DNA of 64,000 bases, taken from NCBI RefSeq assembly GCF_000224145.3, contig NW_004190423.2, positions 65,494-129,493 on the forward strand, read 5' to 3'. The notes beneath the pieces were generated by a model. The model searched no databases, was not told where the DNA came from, and saw only the letters and a list, made by a program, of their open reading frames with translations. This document shows positions 24,240-36,000 of this stretch, one piece after another. Each line of letters starts with the position of its first letter. Position 1 is the stretch's first letter. The position numbers and the translations under genes were made by a program. Source of the DNA: Ciona intestinalis (Eukaryota > Chordata > Ascidiacea > Phlebobranchia > Cionidae).

Positions 24240-25784
24240 TCAAATTGAAATGTCTAGTTTTTTAAATTCTTCCGAAATTTTCTTATTTTTTGTTTCATTT
24301 TTTTGAAACTTCTTTTTCTTTTCTTCCAAATTAAAATCCTCTCCAACAACAAACTTATGTTTTGTCCTCCCAAGTAAATAAACAGCAGCGCGTAGGCCGC
24401 CTATGTTCACATTCACGGTCCTTTTTAAGCTCCATAATTTATTAAGCTTCGAAAACGCATTCAACGCTGAGCGTCGATCATAAGTTAACAAACACGCACG
24501 TGACGTCCCAACTTTTGATACTCGTGCCAGTTCATGTAGGAACCTTGGGTACAATACTCTGTTATCATGCTGAGACCCCATGCGCTTGCCGAACGGTAGA
24601 TCAGTAACGCAAACATCAATTGTTGAATCCCTCCAAGGCAATCGTGTTGCATCCCATCGTATAACTTCAACTGGGTATTTCAACTTTTCTTCGGATATTT
24701 TTTCAGTATTTATCTCCAAATTGCGATTTCCATTTTCATTAACCTCAAAACTGTCTCTTTTTACTTGACTCACCCCCAAATTATCACCTTTTTCCAAATT
24801 CACTCCCAAACCCCCATTATTTACACCCACATTCCCAGACACCCTCTCCATCGCTGCCCCGCTATTATCTCCCCCCACATGCAAACACCCCTTCCACTCC
24901 ATAGCCCCCTCCAGCGGTATTGAACCTGTGCCACACATAGGGTCAACTACAACCTCCCCCACCTTTAACTTACACAACATCAACATATTATAAGCGATTG
25001 TGCTCCTCAGCGTCGTTCGTCCAAAATATTCGATATTTCTATGGTGCAAACTGAACGGGGTGAGTGACAACGCCACCATCAATGAATCGAGGCCAATCTC
25101 CAGCAGAACTTCCAAGTTATAGCAACTTAAGTTAACATTCCATCCTGTAGCATCTTGCACATTCCCCCCGAACTTATATTCCGCTTCTGGTGATGTCACG
25201 CTCTGTTTTTTCCCGACACGATTACACGTAACTCTGAAATTTACATCCGTACTTTTCTCCCAAACCTCCAAGTCCGAATCCTCTTCATCCCCACCCCCAC
25301 AGCCATCCAAGTTCAATTGCCTTCTTTTCTTTTTCCTTTCTCTCAATTTCTGTTTTTGAAACTTATTCATTTTTATACAAAAAGGTCGATTTTCGTTCCA
25401 ATATTTTTCCACCTGTTCCCACGGCAACTCGAACGCGACTGAGCCAATTCTCTCCAATTCAACTTCCTTTGTGACATCATAGACATAATTCTCATACCTT
25501 TTAACGACGAGAAACAATTTATCCACCGATCTTAACTGATGTATTTTCGCGAAACATTCGCTCGTTGCTGTGAAAAATACTTTTCCTTGTGTGATGTCAT
25601 AATCAACCACATCAATTTTCTTTGTTATCTCGTCGACCGCTGTAAATTCAAACCCGGTTGCCACAGTCGCGCCGATTGTCACTTCCCCCCCAAATTTTTC
25701 CATATCCAGAATCTTCATCTTGTGATGTAACAATGAACAGGTTCGCTGCTGAGGTAAGTAATGCTTCAGCAGTCTCGCTAGCAT
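24240..25784 (-). CDS. THUMPD3: THUMPD3-type tRNA guanosine N2-methyltransferase
   Basis: Single-exon frame of 514 codons (human THUMPD3 has 507). It probably methylates tRNA guanosine at N2, with TRMT112 as known partner of the family. N-terminal THUMP region: VTIGATVATGFEFTAVDE, KVFFTA, LRSVDKLFLVV, then a lysine-rich linker and RVTCNRVGKKQ. The Rossmann methyltransferase part has FGRTTLRSTIAYNMLMLC, motif I DPMCGTGSIPLEGA and catalytic motif IV TDLPFGKRMGSQ, then VNIGGLRAAVYLLGRT. About 50 Asn/Gly/Glu-rich residues are inserted between motif I and motif IV, unlike vertebrates. The ATG at 25784 sits three bases after a TTTACAG acceptor; the downstream MKILDMEKFGG could also start. The extra 22 residues are basic and could be a weak targeting sequence. 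Confidence 0.93.
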   Translation of the reverse strand: MLARLLKHYLPQQRTCSLLHHKMKILDMEKFGGEVTIGATVATGFEFTAVDEITKKIDVVDYDITQGKVFFTATSECFAKIHQLRSVDKLFLVVKRYENYVYDVTKEVELERIGSVAFELPWEQVEKYWNENRPFCIKMNKFQKQKLRERKKKRRQLNLDGCGGGDEEDSDLEVWEKSTDVNFRVTCNRVGKKQSVTSPEAEYKFGGNVQDATGWNVNLSCYNLEVLLEIGLDSLMVALSLTPFSLHHRNIEYFGRTTLRSTIAYNMLMLCKLKVGEVVVDPMCGTGSIPLEGAMEWKGCLHVGGDNSGAAMERVSGNVGVNNGGLGVNLEKGDNLGVSQVKRDSFEVNENGNRNLEINTEKISEEKLKYPVEVIRWDATRLPWRDSTIDVCVTDLPFGKRMGSQHDNRVLYPRFLHELARVSKVGTSRACLLTYDRRSALNAFSKLNKLWSLKRTVNVNIGGLRAAVYLLGRTKHKFVVGEDFNLEEKKKKFQKNETKNKKISEEFKKLDISI

Positions 25785-25799
25785 AACCTGTAAAGTATA

Positions 25800-27005
25800 G
25801 ACTCATTATACTATAGCAGATGTTTCACCAAGTCTACTCAGTCTTCTACAAGTACTGATGAAGCCAACAGTTACAATATAACATTCATACACTTAATAGT
25901 TTCAACTTACATACGCTACAATATACACATTAAACATACAGCCATGGGCAACTAATTTAATAAAATGAAGTCTTGCAACATTTAATTCTGTATTTACTCC
26001 CGTTTTCCTTCTAAAATATTTAATTTGTCGGTTCTAATCTTTACTAAATAATGTAGTATAAATTTCTTGGGTTTCGCCCGCCTCCCCGCCACCCCATGAT
26101 AGACGCCTTCGTTTTCACGCGTAAAAAATTAAAAAAAAAAACAATTTCTATGGAAATCAATCAAGTGTGACGCTGGTAAATGCTAGCCGCCGAATTGACA
26201 TTTTTTGTATTTCTATGGAAATTAATCACGCGTGACCGTGTTAAATGCTAACCGGCGCATTTACCTGTGAAAAATAATACGTGTATATTGTTTAACTAGA
26301 AAGTTATTTTATAAACAAGTATAATAATTATTTCGAATTGGGTTAAAGAACAAATTTGCGCTTAGGGCAGTAATTCCTCACCCATATACAATGCTTGCAA
26401 AATCTGACTTGACACACAAACAAAACGACTCGCCTTTTCAGAGATGATTATCTTTCAGTATAAAATATTGCCGCACACTTAAAACTGTAAATTACATATT
26501 TTGTACAAACCTATTTTACGTTTACTGATCCTTGTTGTAACACTACACCATGTACTTGTTCTAGTGACTAACTATCATGCTATTAAAGTGATGGAAAAAG
26601 TAACATAGATACCCTTTGCACGACATGCATGGTAGTTTTATACTATTTTGTGCCTGCTTAAGTCACCACACATCTAACTTTAAGGGTAATTGTTTTAGGC
26701 ATGGCTGGCAATTTAGACAACCTATTAGTGACCACTGGGTTGGAGTAATTTCCGTTAAGCGTCTTGATCAAGGACACATACGCCCACAATGGTAGCAAGT
26801 TAAGCGTCTTGATCAAGGATACATACGCCCACAATGGTAGCAAGTTAAGCGTCTTGCCCACATTAAAACTTAAAATGAATCTCTTGTTTATTTTCACACC
26901 ACCGAATAAAACTTGTCTTGGTTAAAATAAGGCTACATTTCCTAATACTACAGCATCTGTGTTGTTACTAATATACAAAGATTAAAATAAAGTTAAAATC
27001 ATTAA
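25800..27005. other. THUMPD3-XRN1 spacer
   Basis: No coding exon seen. About 26145-26265 contains a diverged direct repeat (ATTTCTATGGAAAT, GTGTGAC or GCGTGAC, AAATGCTAGCC or AAATGCTAACC) about 65 bp apart. 26690-26760 is a minus-strand SINE tail, and 26755-26860 repeats a 45-bp unit GTTAAGCGTCTTGATCAAGG two to three times. Confidence 0.55.
26755..26860. repeat. Short tandem repeat derived from a SINE tail
   Basis: A unit of about 45 bp containing TTAAGCGTCTTGATCAAGGA and ACATACGCCCACAATGG is repeated head to tail and grew out of the neighbouring SINE tail. Confidence 0.75.
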
Positions 27006-27007
27006 AA

Positions 27008-30000
27008 CTAAGTTGGCTTGGTTGGGGCGAATGAGATGGCCAAAGTTGGCTTGGATTTCCTCGGCTTTTGCTCTTTTTTCTCTGTTTTGTTTACCTTCTC
27101 AACACTAGAGGCCACCGGAGAGTCAGATAAATAATAATTTGGTGAACGAGACGCACGAGGTGGGCTGTGGTGCTCCTGTGATATAATGTTTCTATGTTAG
27201 TGAAAAGTGATGTATATACGATTTGGGCCAATGACAGTCAATATAACGCGGGTGTTCAGTTTCGTACACTTCGTGACCGCTTACAAGTTACCACGTATGT
27301 AACTTAGTGGGTGATTGTTTCTGTATGGCTGACAATTTAGACAAGCCCCTGGTGATCACTGGGTTGGGGCAATTGTCTTTAAATGTCTTGCCCAAGGACA
27401 CATACGCCAATATTTATTGATATCGAGCACTGAACACCTACAGTCATGATACAAGCGCTCAAACACTGAACTATGGTGTCAAAACACAGTTATAATTCAA
27501 CTAACCACAGTGAGCCTTGAACCAAGTACCATATACACCACCAGTCCACACACATATACTTACAACTTGTGGTGGAATGAACTGTTGTGGAACTGAGGTT
27601 GATTGTCCAGGTTGATTATGATGTAACAATCCCTTGTTACCATGAACAACTACACAAGTTACAAAACAAAATTAACCAGGGTAATTTACAAACTTTGAAT
27701 TCATTTTTTAAAGTTTAAAAAAACATCCACAAAAGTAAATAAGTAAAGAGTTCTGCTATGAAATGGTTAAACTCTATTTATGCATGTGTTTATGTTAACT
27801 TAATATTTACCCCAATATGCTACTCCGTACACCTAACCCAACATTATATTACTACTTAAATATCCTACATACATTATACCATACCCACGACGAGACTCTT
27901 TTTTAATTTCTTTTTTACGGACTCCCATTTAATGATAATCAGGAAAATAAGGTTACAGAATTATTCGATAGTATTATCACGACTTTATAAAATGCCCGTC
28001 AAAGCTGATTACTGTTTTTGAATATCAAAATATTATGTATAATAGAAACAGCATAATTTTGGAAATATTTGGCAATATGTGCTTAAGTGTCCTATCTTTT
28101 GTACTATGTCTATATACGCAGTAGTATGCCCCCCATCATACTATTTACCCAACCAATAATATATCTTATACTTACTTGGGTGAACTGCCTTAAACGCTGG
28201 GGTATACCTGGGGATTACCCCTCCCGTGTGGGGTACAGGGGAATACCCATACTGAGAAGCGGGGAAGTACCTAGGGTATAATAACCCATCGGGACCAACA
28301 GCTCTGTGATGTCAAAAGTTGGTTTTATTTTATTTTGTATTTTTGTTTCACTAACGTTTCATCTGCCATCCGGCGATACATGATCAAGGTATGATGCAAC
28401 AAAACAAAGAAGTTCTAATACATGATACAACCATGATAATGTCTCGTGTATGGCAGACCAAACATTGGTAGAATACAATTCATGTTTTAACTAGAAGATC
28501 AACCTCTAATATTACATTCTGCCTGGTATCAACAACAATGGTATAATACAATTTATCTTTTGTTATCAGAAGAACCATTTACTTATACCCTATGTTGCAT
28601 TATGCCGGGTAAACAACAGTAGAATATTAAACATTATATAATAACTTACAAACATCGGTTCAAAATATTCAAACATTTTTTTACCAAAATGGTCATTTAC
28701 TTTTATAGATATAGAAGGATGGGGGAAGATGGGACACCTTTTCAATTTATTTTCTCCCCCAATTTGGTAGTAAACAAACATTCAACGATTTTTTATAAAA
28801 CTTTATCCTCACGACTCCCATAGACCGCTGTTAATTGTTTAAAACACGATCAGGATATTTGGTTATTATGTGTGAAAGTTGTCCCATCTTCCCCCACCCT
28901 ACTATATTAGATTATGTTATGCCTGGTGGCAACAGTAGCAAGAACCAGTATTTAGAGCCACCAAACTTACAATATGATAATAATAAGTTAACTTACAAGT
29001 ATGGGTTCACCATGGAAGGTTGGTAGTAAGGTGCTGGTGGCATTATTGATGACATCATATGGTTTGATGACATCATCGGTGACATCATAGGGGGTAGGGG
29101 TTGAACAGCTATGTGAAATAATGATGTCATAGACATGATTGTGAACGTTGTAGATTATGTTAGGTTACANNNNNNNNNNNNNNNNNNNNNNNNNNNNNNN
29201 NNNNNNNNNNNNNNNNNNNCAAAACAAAATTAACCAAGGTAATTTACAAACTTTGAATTCATTTTTAAAAGTTTAAAAAAACATCCACAAAAGTAATTAA
29301 GTAAAGAGTTCTGCTATGAATTGGTTAAACTCTATTTATACATGTGTTTATGTTAACTTAATATTTACCCCAATATGCTACTCCGTACACCTAACCAAAC
29401 ATTATATCACTACTTAAATATCCTACATACATTACACCATAACCAGATACACCATACGTATAGTAGGGTGGGGGAAGATGGGACACTTTGTCAGACCAGA
29501 CTCTTTTTCAATTTTCTTTTAACGGACTCCCATTTAATGATAATCAGGAAAATAAGGTTACAGAATTATTCGATAGTATTATCACGACTTTATAAAATGC
29601 CCGTCAAAGCTGTTTTTGAATATCAAAAAAATATGTATAATAGAAACAGCATACTTTTGGAAATATTTGGCAATATGTGCTTAAGTGTCCCTTTGTACTA
29701 TATACCCAGTAGTATGCCCCCCATCATACTATTTACCCAACCAATAATATATCTTATACTTACTTGGGTGAACTGCCTTAAACGCTGGGGTATACCTGGG
29801 GATTACCCCTCCTGTGTGGGGTACAGGGGAATACCCGTACTGAGAAGCAGGGAAGTACCTAGGGTAAAATAACCCATCGGGACCAACAGCTCTGTGACGT
29901 CAAAAGTTGGTTTTATTTTATTTTGTATTTTTGTTTCACTAACGCTTCATCTGCCATTCGGCGATACATGATCAAGGTATGATGCAACAAAACAAAGAAG

Positions 30001-33000
30001 TTCTAATACATGATACAACCATGATAATGTCTCGTGTATGGCAGACCAAACATTGGTAGAATACAATTCATGTTTTAACTAGAAGATCAACCTCTAATAT
30101 TACATTCTGCCTGGTATCAACAACAATGGTATAATACAATTTATCTTTTGTTACCAAAGAACCATTTCCTTATACTGCATGTTGCATCATGCCGGGTAAA
30201 CAATATTAGAATATTAAACATTATATAATGACTTACAAACATCGGTTCAAAATATTTCAAACATTTTTTTACCAAAATGGTCATTTACTTTTTATAGATA
30301 TAGAAGGGTGGGGGAAGATGGGACACCTTTTTAATCTATTTTCTCGTACTATTCGGTAGTAAACAAACATTCAACGATTTTTTATAAAACTTTATCCTCA
30401 CGACTTCCATAGACCGCTGTTAATTGTTTAAAACAGGATCAGGATATTTGGTTATTATGTGTGAAAGTTGTCCCATCTTACCCCACCCTACTATATTAGA
30501 TTATGTTATGCCTGGTGGCAACAGTAGCAAAACTTGAACCAGTATTTAGAGCAACCAAACTGACAAATATGATAATAATAAGTTATTATATTGGAAATAA
30601 GTTAACTTACAAGTATGGGTTCACCATGGAAGGTTGGTAGTAAGGTGCTGGTGGCATTATTGATGACATCATATGGTTTGATGACATCATCGGTGACATC
30701 ATAGGGGGTAGGGGTTGGACAGCTATGAGGAATAATGATGTCATAGACATGATTAAAATTTGAAAAAAAAGAATATTCATGTTGCAAAGGCTTACGGCAA
30801 CATATTCATAAAATCAACTTTATCCATTTCTCTGAATATGATAGCGAAGATCAAATTAATTAAACAACGAAGAGAAAGAAATTAGCAACAAAATGGCAGT
30901 CGTTAAAACAAGCTCTGGATAAAAACTACTTGGGTAAAATAAAATTGACAAATATTAAGCAACTACGAATGATATTTACAATATGATTATAATTACAGAG
31001 AAATATTTGTACAAAGTATGTTCAATGTTAAGTATTACCTGCATACTGAGGCATGGAAGCATCTTGTAGTAGATAGGAGGGTGCAGATGGGGGCGGGGCA
31101 GAGTATCGGGGGTGTGGCTCACTATGCTGGGGTAAGAGGGGTGTATGTATTAATATGGATATTCTGCTTTATTGTATGAGAAAAAGGCCCAACCTACATC
31201 ACACAAACACAACCAACCACATAAGCGAGAGCAGCATGATCATTACATAGTCTGTATATCAACTATACGGCCCCCACACTTGTCACATTACCCCAACACC
31301 CCACACACTTGTCACATTACCCCAACACCCAATACATATATACCATGCCCACCACATAAGTCAGAGCGGCACGTGCGCATTCCTCGTTAGCAAGTTCCAA
31401 CGTTAACTTGGGCAAACTTTGGAACTTCAATCCATTCCATAATTCAACAGTGGATATATTGTCTGTCTGTAATAAATAATAAAATATGAATAAACAAAAC
31501 TTATTTATCCTCGTATGGTCTGTCGGGTAATGAAATAATGAGTAAAATGTGACAATGTTTTAGACTTGAATTGTAAGGTGTGTTATAACTATACTGACTG
31601 GTGCAGTAATAGTCCAGTTACCAATAATATAGCAGTGCAATTACTTATTATTATCAGTTAAGTAATAATGCAAAATTTATTAATAAGAATGATTGAATGA
31701 ATGTAACTTATTTACCCACATAATTTAGCCAAAGGAATGTTTTGCCCAGGGGCATATACACCCGAAAAAGTAGCAGCACCGAGCCTTGAACCCATCACCT
31801 TTGGGCTAGAGGCTGGCATACAAACCAGTGTGCTGTTACATCAGTACAACACGTCAAAAACAATGTTACACCATTAAATTGAAATCTCATTGTGAGTTAA
31901 ATGTTCACTGGGTGTATGGACCATATTTTAACAACTTGTGTGTTTTACTCATGCTTCATTATAACGACTGTCGTCTTTTTATTTTTATCAAGTTTTTTTT
32001 CAAAAATTTGTTAGGCAAAATCCAGCCCTAGACTTGAGTTTAAATATCCATCAATTGGTTGATTAGTAAATATTAAATTACCTCGTTGGTTTTACAGAAA
32101 GTATAAACAGGTGGAAACACATGATGTTGGTAACACCATTGTAATAATTCACCAACTTTCGATTTCTCTTTCGTTTCTGGAATAAACACAATATATTTTC
32201 CCAAAACTTTTGTGTTGTTTATGGACAACCCTCCAAATCTAACTTACAACCCAGGTTGTATAGGACCTTACCCATATAGAATAAAAACCCATGTACCCCT
32301 ACCTGCATACTGCACCCATGGAACCTACCCCCACAATCCTGTTGAATTATGGGAAACTCATTCTAAACAGAACCCAACACACCACTCGCGCGTTCACCCA
32401 ACCCTCTACTCATATGTACACTCACAAAACACCCCAAATACCCCCATAACCCAAAAACTCCTATACATATATTCTATACCCCTAACCCCCCCAACAACTC
32501 ACGCGTACTTGCAGCTTCTACCGACGTCGACCTTTCGTCCGTTTCATCGCAATCTGACCCCCGGTCACATGACTCCCTGTTAACCAATCAAAACTCAAGG
32601 TTAAAATCGAACGAGCGAACGTAACGCTTCAACGACTTACGTTTTATCTTGGAAAGTGCTTTTTTCTTTTTTCTCTTTTTTTAAAGAATCATTTTCTGTG
32701 AAAATAGTTTTATTAATATTGAAATAAACGTAACATATCTTAAAGGGGTCATACCCTGAGTGTTCTGTTTCAAAAACCACGTGCCCGCTTACAAGTTACC
32801 ACGTATGTAATTTATTTATCCTCGCATGGCAGGGCAACGACAGTCATTATAACACGGATGTTCTGTTTCATACACCTCGTGCCCGCTTACAAGTTACCAC
32901 GTACGTAACTTTGTAACTGATTGTTTTCTGTATGTCTCAAAAATTAAACAACCCATAAGTAACCACTGGATTGAATATTTACACCCCATGCTCGCTGTCA

Positions 33001-36000
33001 AACATGATTTTCACCTTTTGGACCCGTTGACCATTTATCTTGGCACTTGGTGTCAGTGGTAAGTTTTTCTTCATTATCTCTAATGTTTAGGATCTCACAT
33101 AACTTGTCTGTTCCTTCCTGTTACATAACAATGGCTATTGTTATGTAAATAATGCTGACAATGACAAAATATGGCATAGTGGTGTACAGTAGGTCTAGTT
33201 ATGTCTGCTTATCCACACACTGTAACAGTTTCGGCAACTCAACGGCGGGCATGGGAGTGGCAACCATGGATAAATCATTCAAGTTCCCACCCACAAGGAT
33301 ATAAATGACAAAACCAACCAAAAGTCATGTCTGCTTATCCACACACTGCAACAGTTTCAGCAGCTCGTCTGTGCGCATGGGAGTGGCATCCATGGATAAG
33401 TCACTCAAGTTCCCACCCATGAGGATATAAATGACCAAACCAACCAAAAGTCATGTCTGCTTATCCACACACACTGTAACAGTTTCGGCAACTCGACGGT
33501 GGGCATGGGAGTGTATGTCTGCTTATCCACACACTGCAATAGCTTCAGCAACTCGACTGTGGGCATGGGAGTGGCAACCATGGATAAGTCACTCAAGTTC
33601 CCACCCACGAGGATATAAATGACCAAACCAACCAAAAGTCATGACTGCTTATCCACACACTGCAATAGCTTCAGCAGCTCGACGGCGGGCATGAGGACTT
33701 ACCTTTATATACCAATCTATTTCATGTCACAATACATGCTAACCATCATATTGCTTTGATGTCATTTGGTTGAATTATGATGTAATTGCCATAACTTTTA
33801 GGTTGCTATCCACCAAGTTACTGTCCGAAACATCTGCTGATCATGAGTTTAGTACCCAGACAGTAACTTGGTCCATCATCAGTGTAAAAGAGGTTACTAT
33901 CCACCAAGTTACTGTCCGAAACATCTGCTGATCATGAGTTTAGTACCCAGACAGTAACTTGGTCCATCATCAGTGTAAAAGAGGTTACTATCCACCAAGT
34001 TACTGTCCGGAACATCTGCTGATCATGAGTTTAGTACCCAGACAGTAACTTGGTCCATCATCAGTGTAAAAGAGGTTACTATCCACCAAGTTACTGTCCG
34101 AAACATCTGCTGATCATGAGTTTAGTACCCAGACAGTAACTTGGTCCATCATCAGTGTAAAAGAGGTTACTATCCACCAAGTTACTGTCCGAAACATCTG
34201 CTGATCATGAGTTTAGTACCCAGACAGTAACTTGGTCCATCATCAGTGTAAAAGAGGTTACTATCCACCAAGTTACTGTCCGAAACATCTGCTGATCATG
34301 AGTTTAGTATCCAGACAGTAACTTGGTCCATCATCAGTGTAAAAGAGGTTACTATCCACCAAGTTATTACAGCATATACCAACAGAGTAACTTATTCAAG
34401 TGGTATTCAAATAACTTTTGAATTGAGCGAGCGACTTCCTGTTCTATGCTCTATATAGGAAAAAGCTTTTGTATTGAAACAAAATTAAAGCTTACGACGC
34501 TAACTTAGCAAATAGTAATCTCTTTATGAAGTTAATAGCATGATCATTACATAAATTACCATTTTAGGAGAACTTCCCAAAAAGACAGCAATCAATTTAT
34601 AAAACTAATAACATCTGATCATAAGTTATACGACCTAACTAAATCTACAGCTACACTCAATACACTGTAACATTACACAATATTTTATATCAATATCTAA
34701 AAGCCTGTAATACCACATATTAACAAATACAATAACTTTGCAAAACATTTTCTAATAATATCAAACAAACGACAACAGTAGTTGAATATTTGCAGGAGCT
34801 TTTACCTGCACCTGTGATTATGACTCATAAACCACATTATGTAATAAACATTATAGTGTGGTTATTTATCTCGGAAACTCTACAATATTACATCACAACG
34901 GACCGTTGTTACTTCTATGTAAAGTACAAGCACTATTGTGATGTCATAACCACAGAATGAACGGTTATTTTTCAACGGTATATGTAATATAAAAAACTTA
35001 GTGTATTTTATGATGTTGGACCAAACGTCGAAAATACACTCTGTTTCATACCAGATAAGCCGTTGAAAGATTATTAACATTATGCCTGGTAGCAGAAGTA
35101 ACAGAATAACTAATTTACACATTTTTTTATCAAATATTGGATGCTTAACTCATGATCAGCAGATGTTTTGGCCAAAACTCCACCATATAGACACACTATT
35201 CTCACGGGATCCTTAGAGNNNNNNNNNNNNNNNNNNNNNNNNNNNNNNNNNNNNNNNNNNNNNNNNNNNNNNNNNNNNNNNNNNNNNNNNNNNNNNNNNN
35301 NNNNNNNNNNNNNNNNNNNNNNNNNNNNNNNNNNNNNNNNNNNAGATCCACGTTCATTGATGTGCTAGACATATCTATAAAGAAATCGCTAACAGAAAAA
35401 CTCAACAAATGATGGACCAAAGATATATTTCGCCAATAAATGGCATTGTCAGTCTATTGTTAAAATAGAAACTTTTTGACGCTGATATCGTTGAAAATAC
35501 ACCAAGCGATACTAAGGGTCAAACTAATGGTGTTTTAAAAATTTAAAATAAATCTAATTCTTTATTTTATGTTTGATATTAAAGATTTCTATGTTTACAT
35601 ACCTTTGCAAAATCAACTGGGTTCCTCGTGGGGTTGGGGGGGTAAGGATGGGGTTGGAAGCTCTCAGGCCCCAGGAGGGTGGGGTTATTGGGGTGAAAGG
35701 GGGGTGGGGGGTAATTTGGGGGGTTCGCTAAGAACTCTTGCAGTGAAAATGGCTTAGGGGGTCCGTGGTAATAGTTAGGGGGTAAGTGGAGCCTTAATTG
35801 GGGTTGGTGGGGTGGACTTAGGGGGTTTGGTTGGTGGTTATACGGGTGTGGGGGTATTTTATGGGCTGGGTTAGAAGTTTCTTTATGGTGGGGGGGCTTG
35901 GTGGTTCCGAGGGTTGCAAGGAGTTGGTTGAAGTGCGCAGATGGTTCTGGAAAGGAGGGTTTGGGCTCAAGTCTCGTCCAAGGTGGTTGTGTCACATATA

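Larger units (their letters stand above)
27661..30755. repeat. XRN1: Haplotype overlap in XRN1 3' exons
   Basis: 27661-29169 and 29220-30755 are near-identical and separated by 50 N. Exon 28176-28303 equals 29764-29891 (GLLYPRYFPASQYGY), and the exon encoding PAPYYQPSMVNPYL occurs near 29000 and again near 30610. The right copy has an extra ~55 bp including a MITE end at 29463. Only one set belongs in the transcript. Confidence 0.85.

Noticed and set aside
31172-31390. His/Pro-rich 72-codon + frame
   Set aside because: Low-complexity sequence between two XRN1 exons on the other strand.
33801-34366. CRISPR-like array
   Set aside because: Units are contiguous and identical with no unique spacers, and the genome is eukaryotic; it is a satellite.
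35569-35757. Gly/Trp-rich + strand open frame
   Set aside because: Antisense shadow of the proline-rich XRN1 exon at 35603-35973.
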